Assembly (NCBI RefSeq): GCF_014930365.1
Contig: NZ_JABXWI010000001.1
Coordinates: forward strand, 124,001-188,000
DNA from: Streptomyces caniscabiei
GTDB taxonomy: Bacteria > Actinomycetota > Actinomycetes > Streptomycetales > Streptomycetaceae
Direction: 5' to 3'
Length of the DNA stretch: 64,000 nucleotides
Shown: positions 16,101 to 24,600 of the stretch, one piece after another
How the letters are laid out: each line of letters opens with the position of its first letter
Position numbering within the stretch: position 1 is the stretch's first letter
Notes under the pieces: model-generated
What the model saw: only the letters and a program-made list of their open reading frames with translations
Told to the model about the DNA's origin: nothing
Databases searched by the model: none
Program-made: the position numbers and the translations under genes

Positions 16101-16727
16101 ATGACCCAGCCCGTCATCGAGCCCGCACCCGCGCCTGCGGATCCGCCCAGTGTCCCGCCCGCGCCGGCACCGGCTCCCGAACCCGCCCCGCCGGCGCCTC
16201 CCGCGCCCGCCGACCCCCCAGCCCCCGCCCCCGTACCGGCACCAGCTCCCGCGCCCGCACCGGCTCCCGCCCCGGCGCCGGAGCCTGCACCCGCGCCCAG
16301 CGATCCCGCGCCCGCCCCGGAGGCGGACGACGACGTCGACTGGTCGGACCCGGTCAAGGGCAAGGAGGCCAAGCGGAAGGCCAACCAGGAGGCCCGGCGG
16401 CTGAAGGCGGAGAACGATTCGCTGCGCCAGCAGCTGCAGGACCGCGTCGACCCGGCCGAGTCGCAAGCGGCGATCGCCCTGGTCGAGTCCGCCTCCGCCC
16501 TCGAGGTCGCCCGCGTGAAGGCCGGTTACAAGTACGGCATTCCCGAGGAGCACCTCGGCCGGCTGCGCGGTGAGACCGCCGAGGAGATCGAGGCCGACGC
16601 CAAGGTCCTCGGCGCAGCGTTCGGCGGCTCCGGCGGCGGCCTGGGGCGCGGCGGCCTGGACCCGACCGAGGCCCCGGCCGAGACCGACCCGAAGAAGCTC
16701 GCGGCCCAGATCCCGCGCTTCCACTGA
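16101..16727 (+). CDS. Scaffolding protein
   Basis: A 208-residue protein, ATG 16101. Residues 1-75 are an almost uninterrupted Pro-Ala repeat (PAPAPAPAP type), 85-130 form an acidic then basic coiled coil (KANQEARRLKAENDSLRQQL) and the C-terminus is Gly-rich followed by an amphipathic end (KKLAAQIPRFH). A coiled coil with a short basic or aromatic tail directly before the major capsid gene is the usual scaffold layout; the Pro-Ala arm is longer than common. Scaffold assembles the procapsid and leaves before packaging. The Pro-Ala tract is also a site prone to length change. Confidence 0.75.
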   Translation: MTQPVIEPAPAPADPPSVPPAPAPAPEPAPPAPPAPADPPAPAPVPAPAPAPAPAPAPAPEPAPAPSDPAPAPEADDDVDWSDPVKGKEAKRKANQEARRLKAENDSLRQQLQDRVDPAESQAAIALVESASALEVARVKAGYKYGIPEEHLGRLRGETAEEIEADAKVLGAAFGGSGGGLGRGGLDPTEAPAETDPKKLAAQIPRFH

Positions 16728-16774
16728 CCACCAGCCCCTCCCCGGGGCTCCAGACCCCGAGGAGGGGTTGATTC

Positions 16775-17704
16775 ATGGCCAACGCATTCCTGAAGCCGGA
16801 AGTCATCGCGGCGACCGCGCTCGGGCTGCTGCAGCGCGAGATCGTGCTGCCGCAGCTCGTGTGGAACGACGCGATCAGCGACTTCGCCGGCGCCAAGGAC
16901 GACACCGTCTCCATCCGCGTGCCGGGCCGCCTGCAGGCCCGCGAGTACGGGTGGCGCAACAACCGCAGCTCCGAGATCGTCCTCGACGAGCTGTCCGAGT
17001 CGAAGATCGACGTCAGCCTCAACCACGACATCTACTCGGCCGTGGCGGTGACCGACGAGGAACTCACCCTCGACATCAAGGACTTCGGCACCCAGGTGCT
17101 GTCCCCGCAGACCTACGCCATTGCCCGCGCGGTGGAGGACCTGCTCGTCACCACGATCGAGGGCGCGACCTACGCGACCACGATCACCATCGACGAGGAC
17201 GACCCGTTCCGCGCCGCGGTCGCCGCCCGTACGGCGCTGAACAAGGCCGAGGTGCCGCGCGACGGGCGCGTGCTCCTGGTGGGCGCGGACGTCGAGGCCG
17301 CGATGCTCAACTCCGAGCTGCTCAAGCGGTTCGACGAGTCCGGCTCGGACGGGGCGCTGCGCGAGGCGACGATCGGCCGGTACGCCGGCTTCACCGTCGT
17401 CGGCTCCAACGCCATCGACCCCGGCAGCGCGTACGCCTTCGTCCGCAGCGCGTTCATCTTCGCGATGCGCGCCCCGGCGATCCCGGCCGGCGTCGCCTTC
17501 GGCCAGTCGCTGTCGGACTCCGGGGTGGCGATGCGGTGGATCCGCGACTACGACCCGATGCGGCTGCGGGACCGGTCGGTGCTCAACACCTTCGTCGGCA
17601 CGGCGGTCGTGCGGGACAACACCGCCGCAGCCGACGACCCGGAGAACCTGGAGCTGGTGCGCGCGGTCAAGCTCCAGCTCGCCGGTTCCAGCTCCGGCTC
17701 CTGA
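16775..17704 (+). CDS. Major capsid protein
   Basis: A 309-residue protein behind GAGGAGGGG. Its opening (MANAFLKPEVIAATALG), DTVSIRVPGRL, VALTD-like VAVTDEELTL and the conserved ATIGRYAGFTVVGSN strand match the P22-coat-like/HK97-fold capsid proteins of actinophages. It follows the scaffold and precedes the connector gene, the canonical order. No protease target or separate decoration protein is evident beside it. Length is typical for an unprocessed coat protein. Confidence 0.9.
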   Translation: MANAFLKPEVIAATALGLLQREIVLPQLVWNDAISDFAGAKDDTVSIRVPGRLQAREYGWRNNRSSEIVLDELSESKIDVSLNHDIYSAVAVTDEELTLDIKDFGTQVLSPQTYAIARAVEDLLVTTIEGATYATTITIDEDDPFRAAVAARTALNKAEVPRDGRVLLVGADVEAAMLNSELLKRFDESGSDGALREATIGRYAGFTVVGSNAIDPGSAYAFVRSAFIFAMRAPAIPAGVAFGQSLSDSGVAMRWIRDYDPMRLRDRSVLNTFVGTAVVRDNTAAADDPENLELVRAVKLQLAGSSSGS

Positions 17705-17723
17705 GACGGGGAGGCGATCTGAG

Positions 17724-18179
17724 ATGGCACGTCCTCCGCTGGCGTCGGTGACGGACCTGGAGCAGCGCCTGAAGGTGTCCCTGCAGGGCGATGACCGCAC
17801 GCAGGCGGAGGCGTACCTCTCGGACGCCTCCGCGCTCGTGCGGACCTACGGGCTGCCGTGGCCGGACCCGGACACGGCCCCCGACATCGCGGTCACGATC
17901 ACGCTGGCCGCTGCCGAGCGCAAGGTCCGCAACCCCGAGGGCTACCGGATGGAGATGGAGGGCAGCTACCAGTACCAGCTGCCCGCCAGCCTCCCCTCCG
18001 GCGTCGGCCTGACGCAGGACGAGATCGACATCCTGCGGCAGGTGTCCGGCTCCGGCGGCCTGCAGTCCGTCGAGATCCAGCGTCCCTACCGGGTCGACGA
18101 CACCTTCTACGCCCCCGTGGCCGGTTCGGCGGAACCGATCCCGTGGGGCGTTCCCGGCGACCCGGGGGCCCCTCGGTGA
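17724..18179 (+). CDS. Head-tail connector (adaptor) protein
   Basis: A 151-residue protein. The pattern LASVTDLEQRLKVSL, a helical QAEAYLSDASALVRTYG and the ITLAAAERKVRNPEGY core match the gp6/gp15-type adaptor that attaches to the portal after packaging. The C-terminal part (IQRPYRVDDTFYAP) is typical of actinophage versions. It overlaps the glycosyltransferase gene by GTGA, so the two are co-translated. Confidence 0.8.
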   Translation: MARPPLASVTDLEQRLKVSLQGDDRTQAEAYLSDASALVRTYGLPWPDPDTAPDIAVTITLAAAERKVRNPEGYRMEMEGSYQYQLPASLPSGVGLTQDEIDILRQVSGSGGLQSVEIQRPYRVDDTFYAPVAGSAEPIPWGVPGDPGAPR

Positions 18180-19168
18180 AGCGGCTGACGGTGGTGGCGC
18201 GGCTGCACGGCTACCCGCCCGACCACAACGCCGGCGCGGAGTGGATGACGCACAGCATGCTGCGAGCCCTGGCGGCACGCGGCCACGACGTGCGCGTCCA
18301 CCTCTTCCGCTCCTCGTCGTTCTGGGGCCGCTACGCGCTGCAGGGCGTGCAGGTGTGGCCGATGAACTCAGCAGCCCGCACGCCCGGCGCGCTCGGCGCG
18401 GTCGCCGACGTGGTCCTCTCACACCTGGAAGGCGTGCCGTACGCCAAGGAAGCCGGCCGGAGCGGCGGCGTGCCGGTCGTCAGCATCTGCCACAACACCA
18501 TGGCCCAGACCTTCCAGGAGGCCTCCGGTGTGGATCTGGCGGTCTACAACAGCCAGTGGATGCGCGTCGAGGCCGAGGCGTTCTACGCAGGCGGCGCCCT
18601 GGAGGCGCCGCGACGCACGCTGGTGGTGCGGCCGCCGGTGTTCGCCGAGGACTACCGCACCAACCCCGGGGACCTGGTGACGCTGGTCAACCTCAACGAC
18701 AACAAGGGCGGGGCCCTGTTCTGGGAACTCGCCCGCCGCATGCCGGATGTGCAGTTCCTCGGCGTGCGCGGCTCGTACGGCGACCAGATTGTCGAGCAGC
18801 TGCCCAACGTCCAGGTCCTCGCGCACATCCCCGGCTCCGGGATGCGCGAGCACGTGTACGGTCGCACCCGCATCCTGCTCGCGCCTTCCGAGTACGAGTC
18901 GTGGGGGCGGGTCGCGGCGGAGGCCTGCGCGAGCGGGATCCCCGTCCTGGCTCATCCCACCCCGGGCCTGAGCGAGTGCCTGGGCGGCGCCGGGACCCTG
19001 CTGGACCGGGCGGACCCGGACGCCTGGGAGAAGGCGATCCGGCGTCTGCTCGCCGAGCCCGCCGTGTGGGAGGAGGCTTCGGCGGCCGCCAGCCGCCGCA
19101 GCCTCGAACTGGACCCGGCCGACGAACTCCAGGCCTGGTGCGAGGCGGTGGAGGAGGTGGCCGGGTGA
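18176..19168 (+). CDS. GT4-like glycosyltransferase inside the connector cluster
   Basis: A 330-residue protein from GTG 18176, coupled to genes on both sides by 4-nt overlaps. The N-terminal Rossmann-like half starts RLTVVARLHGYPPDHNAGAE and ARGHDVRVHLF; the C-terminal half carries LLAPSEYESWGRVAAEACAS, the Glu-x7-Glu motif of GT4 retaining enzymes that binds the sugar nucleotide. Fold and motif make a GT-B glycosyltransferase likely; donor and acceptor are unknown. Its place between head-tail connector genes ties its expression to virion assembly. Mycobacteriophages are known to glycosylate capsid or tail proteins with phage enzymes, so a virion-modifying role is a sound inference. Codon use is like its neighbours. 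Confidence 0.85.
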   Translation: MKRLTVVARLHGYPPDHNAGAEWMTHSMLRALAARGHDVRVHLFRSSSFWGRYALQGVQVWPMNSAARTPGALGAVADVVLSHLEGVPYAKEAGRSGGVPVVSICHNTMAQTFQEASGVDLAVYNSQWMRVEAEAFYAGGALEAPRRTLVVRPPVFAEDYRTNPGDLVTLVNLNDNKGGALFWELARRMPDVQFLGVRGSYGDQIVEQLPNVQVLAHIPGSGMREHVYGRTRILLAPSEYESWGRVAAEACASGIPVLAHPTPGLSECLGGAGTLLDRADPDAWEKAIRRLLAEPAVWEEASAAASRRSLELDPADELQAWCEAVEEVAG

Positions 19169-19479
19169 GCCTGCTCGACACAGGCCCGGAGACCATCACC
19201 GTCTACCCGGCAGGCCCCCCGGATCCCGACGGCTCCCCGACCGAGGGGGCCCCGGTGACCGTGAAGGGCTGCCGAGTCCAGCCGCAGTCGTCTACCGCTG
19301 GCGAATCCGACGGCTACCAGGACGCCACCACCTACCGGGTGCTGCGCCGTTCGCTGCCCGCCGGGCCGTGGGCGCGCGTCACCTGGGACGGCCGTGACTA
19401 CACGGTCGTCGGCGAGCCGTCCCACTACCGGGGATCGCTGCGGGTCTCGCACGACGTCGCCGTGATCCGCAGGAGGTGA
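19165..19479 (+). CDS. Head-closure (stopper) protein
   Basis: A 104-residue beta-rich protein starting at GTG 19165 in overlap with the glycosyltransferase stop. The pattern (ETITVYPAGP, CRVQPQSSTAGESDGY, RVTWDGRDYTVVGEPSHY) is that of gp16/Ad-type head-closure proteins, which seal the capsid after DNA entry and join it to the tail. Position after the adaptor gene agrees. Confidence 0.75.
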   Translation: MSLLDTGPETITVYPAGPPDPDGSPTEGAPVTVKGCRVQPQSSTAGESDGYQDATTYRVLRRSLPAGPWARVTWDGRDYTVVGEPSHYRGSLRVSHDVAVIRRR

Positions 19480-19483
19480 CCTT

Positions 19484-19768
19484 GTGGCGCAGGTCGACCG
19501 CAACCTCGAGTCCTACCTCGCCCATCTGCCCGCCGTCCGCGCCGAGATCCGTGCACTGGCCGAGGCGAGGGCCGCCCGCATGCGGGCCGTCGCCGCCACT
19601 CGGCAGAACACCGGCGACTTCGCCCGGTCCTTCAAGGTCGAGCACGGCAGCACCGACTCCGTCATCTACTCCGATGACCCCAACGCCCTGTCCAAGAACT
19701 ACGGGCACACCGCACCCGACGGCACCTTCGTCGACGGCGTGCACGCCTTCGAGGCAGGCATCTCATGA
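19484..19768 (+). CDS. Neck/tail-completion protein (DUF5403-like)
   Basis: A 94-residue protein with GTG 19484 behind AGGAGG. It has a helical first half (AHLPAVRAEIRALAEARAARM), then FKVEHGSTDSVIYSDDPNALSKNYGHT, the pattern of short HK97 gp10/DUF5403-type neck proteins of actinophages. Stop overlaps the next ATG by 4 nt. A role in joining head and tail is inferred from family pattern and place. Confidence 0.65.
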   Translation: MAQVDRNLESYLAHLPAVRAEIRALAEARAARMRAVAATRQNTGDFARSFKVEHGSTDSVIYSDDPNALSKNYGHTAPDGTFVDGVHAFEAGIS

Positions 19769-20187
19769 CCCCCGTCCTGCCCGACGCCGACACCCTCGTA
19801 CGCCGGATGTACGAGACGGCGTTCCCGGACGCCACCGTCGTCAACATGTGGCCCAGCGACTGGGCCGACCGTCTGCCACTGCTGGTCGCCCGCAAGGTGC
19901 CCGGCGCCGGCGCGGTCGACCCGCGCGGCCTGGACCGCTCCACCATCTCCGTGACCGCCTGCGCCGCCGACCGGGCGGCGGCCTCGCTGATGGCCCGCCA
20001 GGCCCGCACCGCCCTCTTCGACGCGTGCGTCGCCCAGTTCTCCGACACCGAAGCAGGCGGCTACCTCAGCCACTTCACGGAACTGGTCGGACCGTTCTGG
20101 CAGCGCGCCGGAGACGCGTCCCTCAATCACTCGGGTGTGTACCGCTACGAGGCGACCTACCAGGTCACCTCGCGCCCGCACCTGTAG
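19765..20187 (+). CDS. Tail terminator protein
   Basis: A 140-residue protein coupled to the neck gene (ATGA). The layout, a short helix, strand WPSDWADRLPLLVARKVPG and a long helix ASLMARQARTALFDACVAQ, is that of phage tail terminators (HK97 gp10/lambda gpU-like), which cap the tail tube and bind the connector. It stands directly before the major tail protein, as expected. Confidence 0.7.
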   Translation: MTPVLPDADTLVRRMYETAFPDATVVNMWPSDWADRLPLLVARKVPGAGAVDPRGLDRSTISVTACAADRAAASLMARQARTALFDACVAQFSDTEAGGYLSHFTELVGPFWQRAGDASLNHSGVYRYEATYQVTSRPHL

Positions 20188-20253
20188 CCACCCCGTCCGT
20201 GCCGCCCGGGACCTGCGGCACCCACCCACGCCCGTCGGGCGAAGGAGAAACTC

Positions 20254-20820
20254 ATGCCTCTGCAGGATGACGCGCCCATCGTCCCGGGCACCGGGTACCT
20301 GTACCTGGCCGACCCGGACACCGCCAAGCCCACCGACATCACCGACCCGCTCAACCCCGGGGCGCCGTGGGTCAACTTCGGCCACACCAGCCGGGAGGAG
20401 ATGCCGGAGTTCGGCCGGGACGGCGACGACCCCACCACCATCGGCTCCTGGCAGAACTCCAAGCTCCGCCAGACCTCGCCCGACGTCACGTACTCGCTGA
20501 CGTTCCAGTCGGTGCAGTCGACCGTCGACACCTACCAGCTGTACTTCGGCGCCGGCCCCGAGAAGATCCAGGGCGACGGGTCCTTCCGGATCCCGGCCAC
20601 GCCGACCCCGCAGATCAAGGCGCTGCTGATGATCCTCGTGGATGGGTCCAGCTTCCTGCCGCTGTGGCACCCGCGCACCAGCCTGCTGGGCTCCGACGCG
20701 ATCTCCCTGGACGTGGAGAACTTCGTCTCCTACCCGATCACGGGCACGTTCCTGGGCTCCACGCTCCTCGACGGCGACATCGGCGAGTGGGCGGCCATCC
20801 TCCCGGCCTCCTCCAGCTGA
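20254..20820 (+). CDS. Major tail (tube) protein
   Basis: A 188-residue protein, ATG 20254 behind GGAGAAA. The sequence GTGYLYLADPDT near the start, repeated beta segments (TYSLTFQSVQSTVDTYQLYF) and a closing YPITGTFLGSTLLDG match actinophage tube proteins. Hexamers stack along the tape measure to form the non-contractile tail. No sheath gene follows, so the phage is of siphovirus type. Confidence 0.85.
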   Translation: MPLQDDAPIVPGTGYLYLADPDTAKPTDITDPLNPGAPWVNFGHTSREEMPEFGRDGDDPTTIGSWQNSKLRQTSPDVTYSLTFQSVQSTVDTYQLYFGAGPEKIQGDGSFRIPATPTPQIKALLMILVDGSSFLPLWHPRTSLLGSDAISLDVENFVSYPITGTFLGSTLLDGDIGEWAAILPASSS

Positions 20821-20915
20821 GGCCCTCATGCCCTGCCGCCCGGTACCGGTCCCGTACCGGGCGGCAGGCCCACACCTGCACAACGGGACCGCGCACCCGA
20901 TGGAGGGACCACATC

Positions 20916-21281
20916 ATGGCTGAACCGATCAGCGTCGAAGACCTGCAGCGCCAGGCCGACGACAAGTACCCCGGCCTGCCCCTGAAACTGCAGGACGGCA
21001 CCGTCGTCACCCTGAAGAACCTGCTGCGGCTCAACGACACCGCGCAGAAGAACGCCACGATCCTGATCGACGCGATCAAGACCGACGACGACAACAGCAG
21101 CACCGCCGACCAGCTCGAGAAGCAGAAGCGGGTGGTGCGCGACCTGCTGCTGCTCGTCTGCGACAACCCCACAGCCCTCAAGCCCGTCGTCGACGACTGG
21201 GACCTCGCGCTGCTGCTGCTGGTGATGGAGAAGTGGCAGAAGGAGACCGAACTCCCGGAAGCCGATGGCTCGCCCAGCTGA
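20916..21281 (+). CDS. Tail assembly chaperone 1 (gpG-like)
   Basis: A 121-residue acidic protein, ATG 20916 behind GGAGGG. It is helical (RQADDKYPGLPLKL, LKNLLRLNDTAQKN, RVVRDLLLLVCDN) and its place between the tube and tape measure genes marks it as the first chaperone, which coats the tape measure during tail building. It overlaps the next frame by 49 nt, where a fused product may arise by ribosomal slippage. Confidence 0.75.
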   Translation: MAEPISVEDLQRQADDKYPGLPLKLQDGTVVTLKNLLRLNDTAQKNATILIDAIKTDDDNSSTADQLEKQKRVVRDLLLLVCDNPTALKPVVDDWDLALLLLVMEKWQKETELPEADGSPS

Positions 21282-21697
21282 TCGGTGAGGGCCGCGCGGG
21301 GGCACTGCGCGCCGACCTCGCCCACTTCTACCAGCGTGACCTGCTGGACGTGTGGCGCGGCACCCTGTCCCCGCGGGCCGTCTACGAGCTGGTCGAGCAC
21401 ATCCCCGACGACTCCGCGCTCCAGGCGCACCTGCGCGGCGGACGCCAGCACCGGGGCTGGTCCGTCGCCGCCTACCTGGCAGCCGCCCAGGTCGACGCCT
21501 CCCACGACACCGCGTGGGTCACCGCCTCGGCCGCCAGCCGCAAGAGCGTCAAACGGCCCGCCCGCGTGCAGCGGCCTGGCGGCCTGGCGGCACGGGCGGG
21601 CACCCCCCGGCTGGATCTGTCCTCGCACCCCCTCGCCCGACCGCTGCCGGCGAAGTACCGGGGGGCGGTGAAGAAAGCGATCACGAAAGGCAGGTGA
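21233..21697 (+). CDS. Tail assembly chaperone 2 (gpT-like), -1 frame
   Basis: A 155-codon frame lying one base back (-1) relative to the first chaperone, overlapping it from 21233 to 21281. The conserved-looking part starts at the overlap (RWLAQLIGEGRAGALRADLAHFY, WRGTLSPRAVYELVEHIPDDS), as when the second part is made only as a fusion. I see no classic X-XXY-YYZ slip site in the overlap; a weak GTG at 21233 without a clear ribosome site is the alternative. The Arg/Lys-rich tail (AKYRGAVKKAITKGR) is usual for the gpT part. Existence is likely; the way it is translated is uncertain. Confidence 0.7.
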   Translation: MAEGDRTPGSRWLAQLIGEGRAGALRADLAHFYQRDLLDVWRGTLSPRAVYELVEHIPDDSALQAHLRGGRQHRGWSVAAYLAAAQVDASHDTAWVTASAASRKSVKRPARVQRPGGLAARAGTPRLDLSSHPLARPLPAKYRGAVKKAITKGR

Positions 21698-24600
21698 TCG
21701 CGGTGGCTGGTCCGGGCGGTCGCGAAATTGCACGGCTGGCCGCACGCGTCCTCCCGGACACGTCCCGCTTCGCCACCAGCCTGCAGGGCTACCTCGACCG
21801 GATCGAGCGGCGCGCCCAGGTCAAGGTCAAGGCCGTCCCCGACATGACCGGCTTCGCCCGGGACATGCAGGCCCGCCTCGCCTCGGTGCGCGCCCAGGTC
21901 GAGGTCCCGGTCACCCCCGACCTGCGCCGCTTCCACACCCTCCTGCAGGCGTCCATCGCCGCAGCACGGCAGCGCGTCCGGATCCCCGTGGACCTGGACG
22001 TCAGCCAGGGCGCGATCGCGGCCGCACAGGCCCAACTCCGCGGCAGGACGGTCCAGCTCGAGGCGCGGATGAACATCTCCCGCCTCGAGCTGCTGCGGCT
22101 GCGCCGGCAACTGGCCCGCAACGCCGTGCGGATGCCCGTGCGTCTGGACCTGTCCCGTGGCCAGGTGCGCACCCTGCAGCGGCAGCTGCGCACGAGCGCC
22201 GTGCAGGTCCCGGCCAGTATCCGGATCAGCCGGGCCGAGATCCGGCGCCTGCAGGCCGAGCTGGCACGGCATCGGTTCCACATCACGGTCGACATCGACC
22301 GGCGGGCCACCGACCAGATCCAGCGCACCCTGAGCGGTCTCGGCAACGCGGCCGGTGGCGGGGGCGGCGGGGGCTTGGGCGGTGGCGGCCTGGCGCTGCT
22401 GCCCGGTCGGATCGCTGCGATTGCGACGGCCGCAGCGTCCGCGCTGCCGTCGGTCGCCTCCCTTGTTGGCTCCCTCGCTCAGATGGCGCCCGCCGCTGCG
22501 CTCGCCGCTCCCGCGTTGCTCGCGCTGACCGCCGCGGGCGCCGCCCTCGCGATCGGCGCCAAGGGCGTCGGCGAGGCCCTGAAGAACGCGTTCGACCCGG
22601 AGAACGCCGAGAAGTACCAGAAGGCGCTCGCCAAGCTGTCCCCCAACGCACGGTCGTTCGTGGAGGCGCTCAAGGGGGCGGCGCCGCAGTTCACGGAGTT
22701 CCGCGAGGCCGTTCAGGAGCGGCTGTTCGAGGGCCTGAGCAAGCAGATCACGTCGGCGGGCAAGGCCGCCCTGCCCGTGTTCCAGCGCGGCCTGGTCGGT
22801 ACGGCCGGGGCGCTGAACAGTATGGCCACCGGGGTCACCCGGGTCGTCACGCAGCTGGCTGAGAGCGGCCAGCTGGGCAAGGCCATCGAGGGCGCGAACA
22901 CCGGCCTGACCAACCTGCGGAAGATCCCCGGCCAGTTCGTCGCCGGACTGGTGAGGATCGGCGCCGCCGCCGCACCGGCCTTCGACCGGCTGACGGACAA
23001 GGCGGGTGATGCGGCCACCCGCATCACCGACAAGATCGCCAAGGGCCTGGAATCCGGCGCGCTGACGGACACCATCAACCGGGCCGTCGACCTCCTCGGC
23101 GACCTGTTCGACGTCCTCGGCAACCTCGGCACGATCTTCAAGAACGTGTTCGCGCCCGCCGCCGAGGCGGGCGGCGGCTTCCTGGGGATCCTGCAGGAAG
23201 TCACCGGCGAGCTGGCCAAGGTCACGGCCACGAAGGGCGTGCAGGACGCGCTGAGCGCCCTGTTCGAGACCATGGCCCAGCTGGGCCGCACCGCGGCCCC
23301 GCTGATCGGTCAGGCCCTGTCCGCCCTCGGACCCGTCCTGACGCAGCTCGGTCCGCCCGCCCAGCTCCTGATCAAATCCTTGGGCAGCGCCTTGCAGCCC
23401 GTGATCAAGGCGCTCGGCCCTGTCCTCGCCGAAGCGGCCGGCGCCGTTGCCGCCCTGGTCACCGCCGCCGCCCCGCTCCTGCCCGTCGTCGGCGAACTCG
23501 CGGCCTCGCTGCTGCCCGCCCTTCAGCCCCTCCTCGCCGCCGCAGCCGACGTTTTCACCCAACTTGCCCCAGTTGTCCAGCAAGTTGCGGACGTCCTCGG
23601 GCCCACCCTGCAGCCCATCGTCCAAGGGCTGAGCGACGTCCTGGTCCAGCTCGTGACCCAGGGCGCCACGCAGTTCCTCAGCATGCTGCGCCAACTGCTG
23701 CCCGTTGTCCCGCAGTTGACGCCCGTTCTGCTGCAGCTCGGCGAATCCGTAGGGCAGATCCTGACCCAACTGGCCCCACTGCTTCCCAAGATCACGTTGC
23801 TCGGAGCGCAGCTCGTCAGCCAGCTCCTGCCCGCCGTACTGCCCCTGATCCCGCCGCTGGCTCAGTTCGCGTCGATCCTCATCCGGCTCGCCACAGGCGT
23901 GATCACCAGCGTCGTCATCCCGGCCCTGTCCGGGCTGATCGACTTCGTGACCGGGATGCGGGAGAAGCTGCAGCCCGCGATCGACGCCGTGACATTCGTG
24001 ACAGAGTCGATCGCCACCGCCTTCACGTGGCTCTACAACCTGCTCGTCGGCCACTCGATCATCCCCGACATGGTCAACGGGATCGTCTCGTGGATCAGCA
24101 GCCTGCCCGGCGCCATCGCGGGCGCCATCGCCTCGTTCGTCTCCGCGATCGCCTCCGGCGCCCAGCAGGCGCTCGCGGTCTTCCTGGCCCTGCCGGGGCA
24201 GGCCGCAAGCGCCTTGGGCTCGCTGCCCGGTCTGCTGGCCGGCGCGGCGACCTCGGCGGGCCGGGCCCTGCTCGGCGCCCTGCAGTCGGCGGGCAGCCAG
24301 GCCGTGGCCGTCGTGCGGCAGATCCCCGGAATGGCGGCCGCCGCCCTCGGCGGACTGGGCAGCGTCCTGGTCTCCGCGGGCGCGAGCCTGATCTCCGGCT
24401 TCATCTCCGGCATCACCTCGAAGATCGGCGCCGTCCAGTCCACGCTGGGCGGCCTGACCAGCAAGCTCGACGACTGGAAGGGCCCGGCGAAAAGGGACGC
24501 CCGGATCCTCACCCCCGCCGGACGGCTGCTGATCGAGGGCTTCATCCGCGGCATCGACGGCACCACCGCCAAGCTGCGCTCCCGGCTGGAGTCCATCACC

